From an uncultured Ruminococcus sp. (lineage in GTDB: Bacteria; Bacillota_A; Clostridia; Oscillospirales; Acutalibacteraceae), in NCBI GenBank assembly GCA_902773395.1, contig CACYEJ010000421.1:1-11521 (forward strand): a DNA stretch of 11,521 nt, read 5' to 3'. Below the pieces are notes generated by a model. It was not told where the DNA came from. It did no database searches and saw only the letters and a program-made list of their open reading frames with translations. The position numbers and the translations under genes were made by a program. Below are positions 1 to 6,700 of the stretch, in pieces; the first letter of the stretch is position 1, and the number at the start of each line of letters is the position of its first letter.

Positions 1-1221
1 CGGCGACAGCGCATACGCAAGCGCAACTCTAAGCAGCAAATCGGAGAACGTTGACATGACAAAAAATCTTACGGCGCTTGCGCCTCTCATGATACCGTCT
101 GCGGCAAGCTTAATCATTACAGTAAAGTAAAACGGCGATATAATGAGCAGGAATTCTTTGCCGGTTTGTAATGCTTCGGCTGTAGGTTCTTCCATAAAAA
201 GTCCGACTATATACGTACCGAACAGTGCGTATGCGGCAACAAACGGCAGAGCAATTACCACACCGATTTTTACCGCTGATTTGAAACCCTCACGCACTCT
301 TGCAATGTTTCCGCTTCCTAAATTTTGAGCGGTATAATTTGAAACGGCATTTGCAGATGTGTTGAAAACTGTTATTGCAAATGTGTTAAGCTGAATAGCC
401 ACGCCGTAACCGGCAATAATAGAAGAAGAACCAAAGCTGTTGACTAACCCCTGAATCATCAGAGTGCCAACGGATACAAAGCTTTGCTGCAAAATGCTGG
501 GGATTGCAAGAACAAGTATTTTGTTAAGCGAGCTTACCGATAGGAGCGCCGGCTTTTTGTCGGTTTTGAGCTTTCTCATTTCGAGCATAAGAGCAATAAG
601 CGACAGCACAGAGGAAATGCCCTGAGCGATAAATGTTGCCCATGCAACGCCGGCAACGCCCCATTTAAATATTGCCACGAAAATATAGTCTAAGATAATG
701 TTTCCCAGAGATGACGCAATCAGAAAGTAGAGCGGCGTTCGGGAGTTGCCCAACGCATTGAAAACTCCAGTGCATACATTGTATAAATACAGAAAAATAA
801 ATCCGTAAATATAAATTCGAAGATAAAGCGCCGAATCATCAAAGATATTTCCGGGAGTTTTTAAAAGACTAAGCATTGGATTGCTAAGAAAAAAGCTCAC
901 CACAGAAAGCGCAATACCTGAGCTTAACGCAAGGATAAGCGAGGTTGTGACAGCTGTTTTGACTTCGCTGAATTTTTTGCCGCCGTACAGTCTGGAAATT
1001 ACAACGGAGCAGCCGATGTTAGTACCGAGAGCAAACGCCATGATAATCATTGTAATAGGGTACGAGGCGCTAACGGCGGCGAGTGCGTCCTCACCGGCAT
1101 AGCGTCCGGCAATGAGCTTATCTGCCATGTTGTAGAACTGCTGAAATGCTACGCTCAAAACCATAGGCAGCGAGAATTTTATTAAGGTTTTTGTAGGATT
1201 ATCCCTTGTTAAATCTGTCAT
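1..1221 (-). CDS. MATE-family multidrug/cation antiporter (C-terminus beyond left edge)
   Basis: An integral membrane exporter of the MATE (MatE/NorM-DinF-like) family, which expels cationic drugs or metabolites in exchange for Na+ or H+. An uninterrupted minus-strand frame of 407 codons runs from ATG at 1221 to base 1, so the stop and perhaps 40-50 residues are missing. The N-terminus begins MTDLTRDNPTKTLIKFSLP, followed by the family-typical FQQFYNMAD and the helix-rich pattern of MATE proteins, including GNSRTPLYFLI and, in the second half, IPSILQQSFVSVGTLMIQG. The two halves, roughly residues 12-175 and 235-395, give the usual internally duplicated 12-helix layout. AGAGGT (plus-strand 1228-1233) is the Shine-Dalgarno site, 6 nt from the start. 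The gene is divergent from the small membrane-protein gene to its right. The substrate cannot be told from sequence. Family assignment is firm. Confidence 0.93.
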   Translation of the reverse strand, partial: MTDLTRDNPTKTLIKFSLPMVLSVAFQQFYNMADKLIAGRYAGEDALAAVSASYPITMIIMAFALGTNIGCSVVISRLYGGKKFSEVKTAVTTSLILALSSGIALSVVSFFLSNPMLSLLKTPGNIFDDSALYLRIYIYGFIFLYLYNVCTGVFNALGNSRTPLYFLIASSLGNIILDYIFVAIFKWGVAGVAWATFIAQGISSVLSLIALMLEMRKLKTDKKPALLSVSSLNKILVLAIPSILQQSFVSVGTLMIQGLVNSFGSSSIIAGYGVAIQLNTFAITVFNTSANAVSNYTAQNLGSGNIARVREGFKSAVKIGVVIALPFVAAYALFGTYIVGLFMEEPTAEALQTGKEFLLIISPFYFTVMIKLAADGIMRGASAVRFFVMSTFSDLLLRVALAYALSP

Positions 1222-1268
1222 GTGACAACCTCTTTTTTTATTGTTTGCAATAGTTTTCTTTAATATTT

Positions 1269-1297
1269 ATAGTACACCCCGAAACAAGAAATGTCAA
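1269..1297 (-). promoter_or_regulatory. Promoter of the MATE gene
   Basis: On the minus strand, TTGACA (plus-strand 1292-1297) and TACTAT (1269-1274) are separated by exactly 17 bp. This perfect -35 box and good -10 box would give a leader of about 40 nt before the ATG at 1221. The call rests on matching the sigma-A consensus. Confidence 0.7.
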
Positions 1298-1390
1298 ATA
1301 TAGTCGTGAATTCTGTCTGAAAATGTTTTTCTTTTAATTACATAAATTTTTGTAACATGTGCCTAATTATCTGAATAAAATTTAGTATAA

Positions 1391-1399
1391 TGCTATAAT
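1391..1399 (+). promoter_or_regulatory. Extended -10 promoter of the small membrane-protein gene
   Basis: TG at 1391-1392, one base, then a perfect TATAAT at 1394-1399 form an extended -10 element. No good -35 box lies 16-18 bp upstream. A second TATAAT sits at 1386-1391. Transcription from near 1406 would place the GGGGGAG ribosome site almost at the 5' end of the RNA. Confidence 0.45.
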
Positions 1400-1422
1400 A
1401 AAGTTTTCGGGGGAGTTAATGT

Positions 1423-1581
1423 ATGGTAGTATCAATTATTGTCATATCGTGTGTATTTGTCGCATTGACAATTGCTGCTTGCGCCGTTGTAAACAGAGAT
1501 AATTCGGAGAGCAATAACCGCTGCTCCGGCTGCCCATATAACAGCGTGTGCAAAAGAAACCGACATAATAAAGAAAATTAA
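1423..1581 (+). CDS. Small single-pass Cys-rich membrane protein (FeoB-associated-like)
   Basis: A 52-residue protein. The start is well defined: GGGGGAG at 1409-1415 lies 7 nt before the ATG, and an in-frame TAA at 1417-1419 rules out any start further upstream. Residues 2-23 are a hydrophobic segment, followed by a short polar linker, the motif C34-S-G-C37-PYNSV-C43, and a basic tail (KRNRHNKEN). One N-terminal helix followed by a compact C-x2-C cluster resembles the FeoB-associated Cys-rich membrane proteins of Firmicutes, which usually accompany ferrous iron transporters. No feoA or feoB is visible here, so a role in metal or redox binding is inference from the motif alone. It lies between the divergent MATE gene and marR. 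No terminator is evident after it. Confidence 0.7.
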   Translation: MVVSIIVISCVFVALTIAACAVVNRDNSESNNRCSGCPYNSVCKRNRHNKEN

Positions 1582-1623
1582 CACTTTTGTAATAAATTTT
1601 AAAATAAAAATTAATAGTACCTC

Positions 1624-1652
1624 TTGATTTTTTTGTGAGAAAGAGGTATAAT
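1624..1652 (+). promoter_or_regulatory. Promoter of the marR-family gene
   Basis: TTGATT (1624-1629) and a perfect TATAAT (1647-1652) are separated by 17 bp. Transcription would start near 1659, inside the inverted repeat that follows directly, and give a leader of about 104 nt before the ATG at 1763. Confidence 0.7.
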
Positions 1653-1677
1653 AACATTGTTAATTGATAACAGTGTT
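1653..1677. promoter_or_regulatory. Candidate MarR operator: 25-bp inverted repeat
   Basis: AACATTGTTA (1653-1662) and TAACAGTGTT (1668-1677) are inverted repeats that match at 9 of 10 positions around the 5-bp spacer ATTGA. The repeat abuts the -10 box and covers the expected transcription start, where a bound dimer would block RNA polymerase. MarR-family dimers typically bind such AT-rich palindromes and often repress their own gene. That this protein binds here is inference from position and symmetry. Confidence 0.55.
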
Positions 1678-1762
1678 AAATGTTTTACAGCATTTTGTTG
1701 GTTAGTTTTTTTGAAAGTCTTATTTGAATTTGGATAATTTGATTTGACTTGGGGTATTGTCA

Positions 1763-2224
1763 ATGGTTACATATGATAAACGGTTAGACTTTATTACAAC
1801 TATTCATTCTTTAGCGCAGCTTAATTTTTCGGCTGTGCTGGGGAGTACGTCACAATCGGAGTTCTTTGTGATGTCTGCAATAAATAAGCTGGAGCAGATG
1901 CACAACAGCACAAATTACGGTGTTTCTCATATTGCCGATACACTTCATGTTTCGTCACCGGCTATCTCCAGAACGATTTCTACTCTTGAAAAGAAAGGCT
2001 TTGTCGAGAGAAATATCGACAGGATTAATCGGAGAAATACCGTTGTTCGCCTTACTGAGAACGGCAGAGAGGTGTTCGAAAGTGAGTGCGGTAAAATATA
2101 TGGCTTTATGAATAACGTTGTGAATAGAATGGGCGAGGACAAGCTCAATGAGCTGCTCTCTCTTTCAGCGGAATTACTCGAAAATGTTGAAAAAGAAATA
2201 AAAAATCCGACTGAATCGCAATAA
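1763..2224 (+). CDS. MarR-family transcriptional regulator
   Basis: A 153-residue dimeric winged-helix DNA-binding protein, the usual MarR length. Residues 52-77 form the helix-turn-helix: YGVSHIADTLHVSSPAISR holds the scaffold and recognition helices, followed by TLEKKGFVER. Residues 84-98 (basic IDRINRRNTVVRLT) form the wing. Helices at both ends would build the dimer interface. I chose ATG at 1763 because GGGG of the ribosome site (1751-1754) is 8 nt away, while the in-frame TTG at 1757 would sit only 2 nt from it. The gene has its own promoter with a palindrome next to it, suggesting autorepression. It ends 3 bp before the -35 box of the citrate synthase promoter, so it may also act on that gene, or on the MATE gene about 500 bp to the left. 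The ligand is unknown. Confidence 0.92.
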   Translation: MVTYDKRLDFITTIHSLAQLNFSAVLGSTSQSEFFVMSAINKLEQMHNSTNYGVSHIADTLHVSSPAISRTISTLEKKGFVERNIDRINRRNTVVRLTENGREVFESECGKIYGFMNNVVNRMGEDKLNELLSLSAELLENVEKEIKNPTESQ

Positions 2225-2227
2225 GAC

Positions 2228-2256
2228 TTGAAATATGTGCGATTTAGTTGTATACT
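2228..2256 (+). promoter_or_regulatory. Promoter of the citrate synthase gene
   Basis: TTGAAA (2228-2233) and TATACT (2251-2256) are separated by 17 bp and begin 3 bp after the marR stop codon. Transcription would start near 2263, giving a leader of about 28 nt. The TTG of the -35 box is in frame with the citrate synthase coding sequence and could be mistaken for a start codon. Confidence 0.65.
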
Positions 2257-2290
2257 ATATTTATCTTATAAAAAGAAGGATGTGTTGCAC

Positions 2291-3670
2291 ATGGCAGACG
2301 GAATCGGATTTATTGAGGAAAACTATACGGGTACATTGCCTGATATCAAAAAGTATGCTCAGCTTTGTACCGAAAATACTCACTTCGACCCCGAACTTTA
2401 TTATAAATATAATGTAAAGCGTGGTTTGAGAGATTTGGACGGTAAGGGCGTGCTTACCGGACTTACAGAGATTTCCGAGATAAGACAAAATAAAATCGTA
2501 GACGGTAAAACAGTGCCATGTGACGGCAAGCTATTTTATAGAGGCTATAATGTGGAGGATATCATTGCCGGATTTTCGAAGGATTCAAATTATGGCTTTG
2601 AAGAGGTTACATATTTGCTGTTGTTCGGTAATCTGCCCACGAAGGAGCAGCTTGAGGATTTCAAGACAATTCTTGCCGCTCATCGCGCATTGCCGGCTAC
2701 GTTCGTAAGAGATGTTATCATGAAAGCGCCAAATTCGGATATGATGAACGCACTCACAAAGAGCGTTCTCACACTGCATTCTTACGATAATCACGCCAAT
2801 GATATTTCAATTGAAAATGTTCTCAGGCAGTCGCTTCAGCTTATTGCTGAGTTCCCGATGATTGCCGTTTATGCGTATCATGCTTATCATTATACGAACG
2901 GACAGAGCTTGTTCATTCATAACCCTGATCCCAATAAATCTACGGCGGAAAATATTTTGATGATGCTCCGCCCCGATAAAAAATATACCGAGCTTGAAGC
3001 AAAGGTTCTTGACATCGCACTCGTTTTGCACGCTGAGCATGGCGGCGGCAATAACTCTACCTTTACTACTCACGTTGTAACAAGCTCCGGCACAGATACC
3101 TACTCGGCTATTGCGGCGGCGTTGTGTTCGCTGAAAGGACCTAAGCACGGCGGCGCAAATGTTAAGGTTTGCGGTATGTTCGAAGAGATGAAGCAGGTTA
3201 TTAAGCATTGGGACGATGAGGAAGAGGTTACGGCTTATCTGGAGAAAATTCTCCATAAGGAAGCCTTTGATAAGTCTGGTTTGATATACGGTATGGGTCA
3301 TGCTGTTTATTCGATTTCCGATCCGAGAGCAAGAGTGTTCAGCGGCTTTGTTGAGAAGCTTGCTCAGGAAAAAGGTAAGATGGACGAATATGCGCTGTAC
3401 GAAAATGTTAGAAAGCTTGCTCCGATTGTTATCGGCAGAGAACGCAACATCTACAAGGGCGTAAGTGCGAATATCGACTTCTACAGCGGATTTGTTTATT
3501 CGATGCTTGGACTTCCGATTGAGCTGTATACGCCGCTGTTTGCGATTGCGAGAATTTCCGGTTGGAGTGCTCACCGCATTGAGGAGCTGATTAATGCCGG
3601 CAAGATTATTCGTCCTGCATATATGAGCATTGCAAAAGAGCGTGAGTATATTCCTATGGAGCAAAGATAA
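2291..3670 (+). CDS. gltA: Citrate synthase (Si type)
   Basis: Condenses acetyl-CoA and oxaloacetate to citrate in the cytoplasm; in a fermentative anaerobe this mainly feeds 2-oxoglutarate and glutamate synthesis. The protein has 459 residues with an N-terminal extension of the kind seen in clostridial enzymes. The catalytic set is present: H250 in LHAEHGGGNNS, H337 in GMGHAVY with the following SDPRA, and D396 in ANIDFYSGF. KGPKHGGAN is also intact. I chose ATG at 2291, with AGAAGGA (2274-2280) 10 nt upstream. In-frame GTG (2282) and TTG (2285) are alternatives, but much longer versions would include the promoter. The gene has its own promoter just after marR and is followed 33 bp later by a zinc-ribbon membrane protein, probably in the same transcript. 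The family assignment is firm; a methylcitrate synthase activity cannot be fully excluded. Confidence 0.95.
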   Translation: MADGIGFIEENYTGTLPDIKKYAQLCTENTHFDPELYYKYNVKRGLRDLDGKGVLTGLTEISEIRQNKIVDGKTVPCDGKLFYRGYNVEDIIAGFSKDSNYGFEEVTYLLLFGNLPTKEQLEDFKTILAAHRALPATFVRDVIMKAPNSDMMNALTKSVLTLHSYDNHANDISIENVLRQSLQLIAEFPMIAVYAYHAYHYTNGQSLFIHNPDPNKSTAENILMMLRPDKKYTELEAKVLDIALVLHAEHGGGNNSTFTTHVVTSSGTDTYSAIAAALCSLKGPKHGGANVKVCGMFEEMKQVIKHWDDEEEVTAYLEKILHKEAFDKSGLIYGMGHAVYSISDPRARVFSGFVEKLAQEKGKMDEYALYENVRKLAPIVIGRERNIYKGVSANIDFYSGFVYSMLGLPIELYTPLFAIARISGWSAHRIEELINAGKIIRPAYMSIAKEREYIPMEQR

Positions 3671-3703
3671 GCTTTGATTTATCATAATTTCCGAGGTGTT
3701 AAA

Positions 3704-4147
3704 ATGCAGTATCTGGCTGAGCTGAGAGCAAAATATATGAAGCTTATGGACGGTAAATACGGCTTGGATAAGCTGAATAGAGATTTGTTCTTTCTGTGGT
3801 TTATTATTGGATTTTTGAATAATTTTTTCAGAAGCCGTGCGGTATCGCTTGTAAGTCTGCTGCTGCCTATGGCTGCTGTGCTGAGAATGTTCTCGACATC
3901 GGTGTATAAGCGAAGCAACGAAAACAGAAAATACCTTGAAATAAAAGGTAAGCTTATGGAGTTCTTTAAGATTCTTTATTTAAGGATTAAAGAGAGAAAA
4001 ACTCACAAGTATTACAAATGTAAAAATTGCAGCGCGTATTTTAGGGTAAAGCGTAAGCCGGGCGAGCATTTTGTGGATTGCCCAAAGTGCGGCAAGGAGA
4101 TTAAGGTAAAAATCAGAATGCCTAAACAGGCTAAGGAAATGAATTAA
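3704..4147 (+). CDS. Membrane-anchored zinc-ribbon protein, function unknown
   Basis: I do not recognise a named family. The 147-residue protein has a charged N-terminus, two hydrophobic segments (about residues 28-42, LFFLWFIIGFLNNFF, and 46-62, AVSLVSLLLPMAAVL), a basic amphipathic stretch at 75-103, and a C-terminal zinc ribbon with C106-KN-C109 and C126-PK-C129. Such ribbons bind Zn2+ structurally and often mediate protein or nucleic-acid contacts; the hairpin of two helices would leave the ribbon in the cytoplasm. ATG at 3704 is chosen because GAGGTG (3693-3698) lies 5 nt upstream; an in-frame start at 3674 has no such site. With only 33 bp from the citrate synthase stop and no terminator between them, the two genes are probably co-transcribed. 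A terminator follows immediately. Confidence 0.8.
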   Translation: MQYLAELRAKYMKLMDGKYGLDKLNRDLFFLWFIIGFLNNFFRSRAVSLVSLLLPMAAVLRMFSTSVYKRSNENRKYLEIKGKLMEFFKILYLRIKERKTHKYYKCKNCSAYFRVKRKPGEHFVDCPKCGKEIKVKIRMPKQAKEMN

Positions 4148-4152
4148 TTATG

Positions 4153-4184
4153 AGCAGTACAGCGTTTGTTTGTACTGCTTTTTT
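4153..4184 (+). terminator. Rho-independent terminator after the zinc-ribbon gene
   Basis: AGCAGTACA (4153-4161) pairs perfectly with TGTACTGCT (4171-4179) across a 9-nt loop, and six T residues run from 4179 to 4184. It begins 5 bp after the stop codon and closes the citrate synthase unit. Confidence 0.85.
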
Positions 4185-4247
4185 GTGGTAAAATGCGTTA
4201 AATTAAACAAATAATCCTTCGTTTTGAAAAAAATTCAATTAATTCTG

Positions 4248-4276
4248 TTGACATAATTCTTGAAATGATGTATCAT
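4248..4276 (+). promoter_or_regulatory. Promoter of the dockerin-CAP gene
   Basis: TTGACA (4248-4253) and TATCAT (4271-4276) are 17 bp apart. The start would be near 4283. The same TTGACA-N17-TATCAT arrangement occurs upstream of the GH13 gene. Confidence 0.7.
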
Positions 4277-4282
4277 ATAAGT

Positions 4283-4445
4283 GTATATAAATCGCATTTT
4301 GCGAGTGGTTATGAGGTTATTTGTCTAGTGGGTGTATCAGGCAGTCAAACGCAGAAATACAAATTGCTCTCGAATGTGAGTGTTGAATGTTTTGTGGATT
4401 TGAAGCAGTGATTACCTGAATATCTTTGAGGAAGAGGGAAGTTAA
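4283..4445 (+). other. Long 5' leader of the dockerin-CAP gene
   Basis: About 163 nt separate the predicted transcription start from the ATG. A small hairpin, TCGCA-TTT-TGCGA (4292-4304), lies near its 5' end and a strong purine-rich ribosome site (GAGGAAGAGGGAAG) at its 3' end. I see no match to a riboswitch class I can recall, no terminator hairpin and no good ORF. Its extent depends on the promoter call being right. Confidence 0.35.
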
Positions 4446-5135
4446 ATGAAAAAGCTAATAAGTATTTTAATTGCCGCAGCAGTTTTTGTTTCAGGCATGG
4501 CGTTTGCTGCTGTACCGGCAGAGGCTGCTACTATTAAGGGCGATGTCAACGGCGATAACCATATTACTCTTCGTGACGCTACACTTGCACAGAAGATTCA
4601 CGTGGGTTCAAAAAGCCCTACCGCCAATGAGAAAAAATCAGCGGATTTCGATTCCAGCGGTACGGTTCAGCTTGCAGATGCTCTTTTAATTCAAAAATTT
4701 GTTTGTCTTGACAAAACTACTCTTGATACATATTCGCCGAACAGAAGCCAACGAATTGCTTTCATGGATTTGCTGAATGCAGACCGTGAAGCAGCAGGAC
4801 TAAAAGCTATTGCCTATGATGACGCAATGCTTGAAGCCGGAAATATCAGAGCAGCAGAGTACGCTAAAAGCGGCGAGCTTTATTACAGACCTGACGGAAG
4901 CGCATATTACACCGTCTTTGCAGAATGTAATATTAGCAATGTGAACACCGGTGATTCAATGGAGAAAACAGGTCATGATGTAAGCAACGGCACAAGACTT
5001 TATAATATCTATAAGTCGGACAATACATCATTCTACCAATTTATGATGTCATCGAATTGTACTGTGGTTTGTATTGGAAGTATTCCTGATGCAAATAATT
5101 CTAATACGGCAACATGGGTTATTGATGCTGCGTAG
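4446..5135 (+). CDS. Secreted dockerin protein with a degenerate CAP/SCP domain
   Basis: A 229-residue exported protein. Residues 1-27 are a signal peptide (MKKLISILIAAAVFVSG, cleavage likely after AEA at 25-27). Residues 31-90 are a type I dockerin with two calcium-loop repeats: D33-V-N35-G-D37 ending at D44, and D67-F-D69-S-S71 ending at D78, each followed by a helix of the L-x-QK type. Dockerins bind cohesins on scaffoldins. Residues 101-229 resemble the bacterial CAP/YkwD fold: LLNADREAAGLKAI, RAAEYAKSGELYYRPDGS, AECNIS and a late IGSI. The usual histidine of the H-x-RPDG motif is replaced (Y146), and N204 sits where the second histidine is normally found, so metal-dependent activity is doubtful. 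A dockerin placed directly after the signal peptide is less common than a C-terminal one. The gene has its own promoter and terminator. Export and the dockerin are secure; the CAP assignment is moderate. Confidence 0.87.
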   Translation: MKKLISILIAAAVFVSGMAFAAVPAEAATIKGDVNGDNHITLRDATLAQKIHVGSKSPTANEKKSADFDSSGTVQLADALLIQKFVCLDKTTLDTYSPNRSQRIAFMDLLNADREAAGLKAIAYDDAMLEAGNIRAAEYAKSGELYYRPDGSAYYTVFAECNISNVNTGDSMEKTGHDVSNGTRLYNIYKSDNTSFYQFMMSSNCTVVCIGSIPDANNSNTATWVIDAA

Positions 5136-5164
5136 GCTTTTTTTAAAATTTTAATAGTAATCAG

Positions 5165-5195
5165 CACTTCCGAGCGAATTTTCGGAAGTGTTTTT
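5165..5195 (+). terminator. Rho-independent terminator after the dockerin-CAP gene
   Basis: CACTTCCGA (5165-5173) pairs perfectly with TCGGAAGTG (5182-5190) over an 8-nt loop, followed by TTTTT (5191-5195). It lies 30 bp after the stop codon. Confidence 0.85.
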
Positions 5196-5225
5196 ATATT
5201 TGATATGTTTTTTGAAAATTCCTGA

Positions 5226-5254
5226 TTGATTAAATTTTGTATCTATGGTAAAAT
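5226..5254 (+). promoter_or_regulatory. Promoter of the aminotransferase gene
   Basis: TTGATT (5226-5231) and TAAAAT (5249-5254) are 17 bp apart, about 31 bp upstream of the chosen ATG. This gives a very short leader that carries the ribosome site. Confidence 0.6.
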
Positions 5255-5285
5255 AAAAAGGAATTATTAATAGGTGGTTAGAATA

Positions 5286-6470
5286 ATGGAATATAAATTT
5301 TCAAATCGTGTGCAGAGTTTAAAGCCCTCTGCTATTAGGGAAATATTTAAATATGCAGCAGATCCGACTGTTGTGTCACTATCGGCAGGAAATCCCTCTC
5401 CGGACGCTTTTCCGAGTAAGGAGATTGCCGAAATATCCGCAAGGCTTATGGCTGAAAATCCGATTGCCGCTTTGCAGTACAGCGTTACCGAGGGTTATAC
5501 TCCGCTGAGAAATTATCTTTCGGACTACATGAAATCAAAGCATAATGTCGGCGGCGAAGGTGATGATATCCTGATTACTTCGGGTGCTCAGCAGGTTATG
5601 GACTTAGTATCAAAATCAATCTTAAATGAGGGAGATGCGGTTATTTGCGAGAATCCGTCTTTTATCGGTACGCTGAATACTTTCCGCTCATATAATGCTC
5701 GATTGGTTGGAGTGCCTGTAGATGCTGACGGAATGAATATAGAGAAGCTGGAAGAGGCTTTAATAAATGAACCTGCTGTAAAGCTTATCTATACAATCCC
5801 TAATTTTCAGAATCCTTCGGGCGTGACAATGAGCCTTGAAAAACGCAAAGCTGTATATGAGCTTGCGAAAAAATACAATGTGCTGGTTATTGAGGATAAC
5901 CCTTACGGTGATTTGCGTTTCAGAGGAGAATTTTTGCCGTGTATCAAGTCCTTTGACGAAGAGGGCGTTGTGATTTATTCTGGCAGCTTCTCGAAGGTTA
6001 TCTCACCGGGTATGCGTGTGGGGTACTCGATTGCTCCTAAGCCGATTATACAGAAAATGGTTGTCTGCAAGCAAGGGCAGGACGTTCACACTAATATATG
6101 GTCACAAATGGTTTGCTATGAGTTCCTTACAAAATATGACTTTGAAAAGCACCTTGAAATGCTGCGTGGGATTTATAAGAAAAAAGCCGAGTTTGCAATG
6201 GAGCTTCTTGATAAGTATCTTGCCCCGAAGATTACTTACCATAAGATAGACGGCGGTTTGTTCATATGGTGTGATTTGCCGGATAATGTGGACACGGCTG
6301 AGTTTTGTATGAAGGCTGTAAAGAATAAGGTTTGTGTTGTTCCGGGAACGGCGTTTATGGCGAATGAGAGTGATGTGACGCATTCGTTTAGGATTAATTT
6401 TTCTACGCCGACTGATGAGCAGTTGGAGAAGGGGATTAAGATATTGGGAGAAATGGCGAAAGATTTATAA
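5286..6470 (+). CDS. PLP-dependent aminotransferase (class I/II, fold type I)
   Basis: A cytoplasmic transaminase of 394 residues that moves amino groups between an amino acid and a 2-oxo acid. It shows the class I/II pattern: SLSAGNPSPDAFP near the N-terminus, ITSGAQQVMDLVSK for the cofactor phosphate region, IPNFQNPSG, D204 and Y207 in EDNPYGDL, and the PLP-binding lysine K237 in SGSFSKVISPGMRVGY; the C-terminal substrate arginine is probably within HSFRINFS. The PNFQNPSG and FSK-x4-G-R-G features match the group containing 2-aminoadipate (LysN-like) aminotransferases and the MocR catalytic domains, but no N-terminal GntR DNA-binding domain is present. ATG at 5286 is preferred: AGGTGG (5272-5277) lies 8 nt upstream, whereas the in-frame GTG at 5274 falls inside that site. 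The substrate is not decided by sequence; aromatic, 2-aminoadipate or broad-range activity are all possible. It has its own promoter. Confidence 0.92.
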   Translation: MEYKFSNRVQSLKPSAIREIFKYAADPTVVSLSAGNPSPDAFPSKEIAEISARLMAENPIAALQYSVTEGYTPLRNYLSDYMKSKHNVGGEGDDILITSGAQQVMDLVSKSILNEGDAVICENPSFIGTLNTFRSYNARLVGVPVDADGMNIEKLEEALINEPAVKLIYTIPNFQNPSGVTMSLEKRKAVYELAKKYNVLVIEDNPYGDLRFRGEFLPCIKSFDEEGVVIYSGSFSKVISPGMRVGYSIAPKPIIQKMVVCKQGQDVHTNIWSQMVCYEFLTKYDFEKHLEMLRGIYKKKAEFAMELLDKYLAPKITYHKIDGGLFIWCDLPDNVDTAEFCMKAVKNKVCVVPGTAFMANESDVTHSFRINFSTPTDEQLEKGIKILGEMAKDL

Positions 6471-6553
6471 GAATTTTTTGTGAGCAAATATAAAAGTTTG
6501 CGAGGTGTAGGGGCAGAGCCCATAATCTTAAATGTAGTGTTAGCTCAAAAATC

Positions 6554-6585
6554 AACTCCTAATTCCTCACTCCAAACTCCTAATT
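6554..6585. repeat. Short direct repeat, 11 bp at 21-bp period
   Basis: AACTCCTAATT occurs at 6554-6564 and again at 6575-6585, and the bases between (CCTCACTCC) resemble a degraded third unit. It may be polymerase-slippage debris; no function is evident. Confidence 0.6.
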
Positions 6586-6600
6586 AACATCTCGCTTTAG

Positions 6601-6675
6601 GCAAAAATTTATGTCGTCTACTATAACAACAAAGGCAAGAGCCTGCGAATTGCCTATCGTAGAAAGAAAAAGTAA
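6601..6675 (+). pseudogene. Possible C-terminal remnant of a lost gene
   Basis: From 6601 a frame preceded by an in-frame TAG reads AKIYVVYYNNKGKSLRI, then AYRRKKK and a TAA at 6673-6675. It has no start codon or ribosome site, but its composition (aromatic and beta-prone residues, then a basic tail, with ordinary codon use) looks more protein-like than the flanking DNA. It could be the decayed end of a gene whose upstream part is gone, or chance. I do not recognise the family. Confidence 0.22.
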
Positions 6676-6700
6676 ATACTCAAAAAAGGAAAGATAAATT

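Larger units (their letters stand above)
6471..6700 (+). other. Intergenic gap before trpS
   Basis: A 230-bp gap with no full gene. It holds a short direct repeat (6554-6585) and a short basic open frame (6601-6675) that may be a remnant. I see no clear terminator for the aminotransferase, no convincing promoter, and no T-box specifier or antiterminator (no TGGNACCGCG-type motif), although Firmicute trpS genes are often T-box controlled. Confidence 0.5.

Noticed and set aside
143..1102. Plus-strand open frames inside the MATE gene
   Set aside because: The minus-strand frame is continuous from 1221 to the edge and gives a clear MATE protein, so these are shadows.
1442..1657. 71-codon open frame on the minus strand
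   Set aside because: It overlaps the better supported small Cys-rich gene and the marR promoter and has no family resemblance.
2228..2290. Longer citrate synthase with a start at 2228
   Set aside because: That TTG is the -35 box of a consensus promoter, so it would not be in the transcript; the extension also lacks a ribosome site and resembles no known N-terminus.
2807..3685. 292-codon open frame on the minus strand
   Set aside because: It lies antisense to citrate synthase, whose catalytic motifs are all intact; its product has no recognisable domain and it lacks a ribosome site. It is a shadow of codon use on the other strand.
4283..4445. Known riboswitch (cyclic di-GMP, cyclic di-AMP or similar) in the dockerin leader
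   Set aside because: None of the conserved core motifs I can recall for these classes is present.
6471..6700. T-box riboswitch controlling trpS
   Set aside because: The conserved antiterminator motif and a terminator alternative are both missing.
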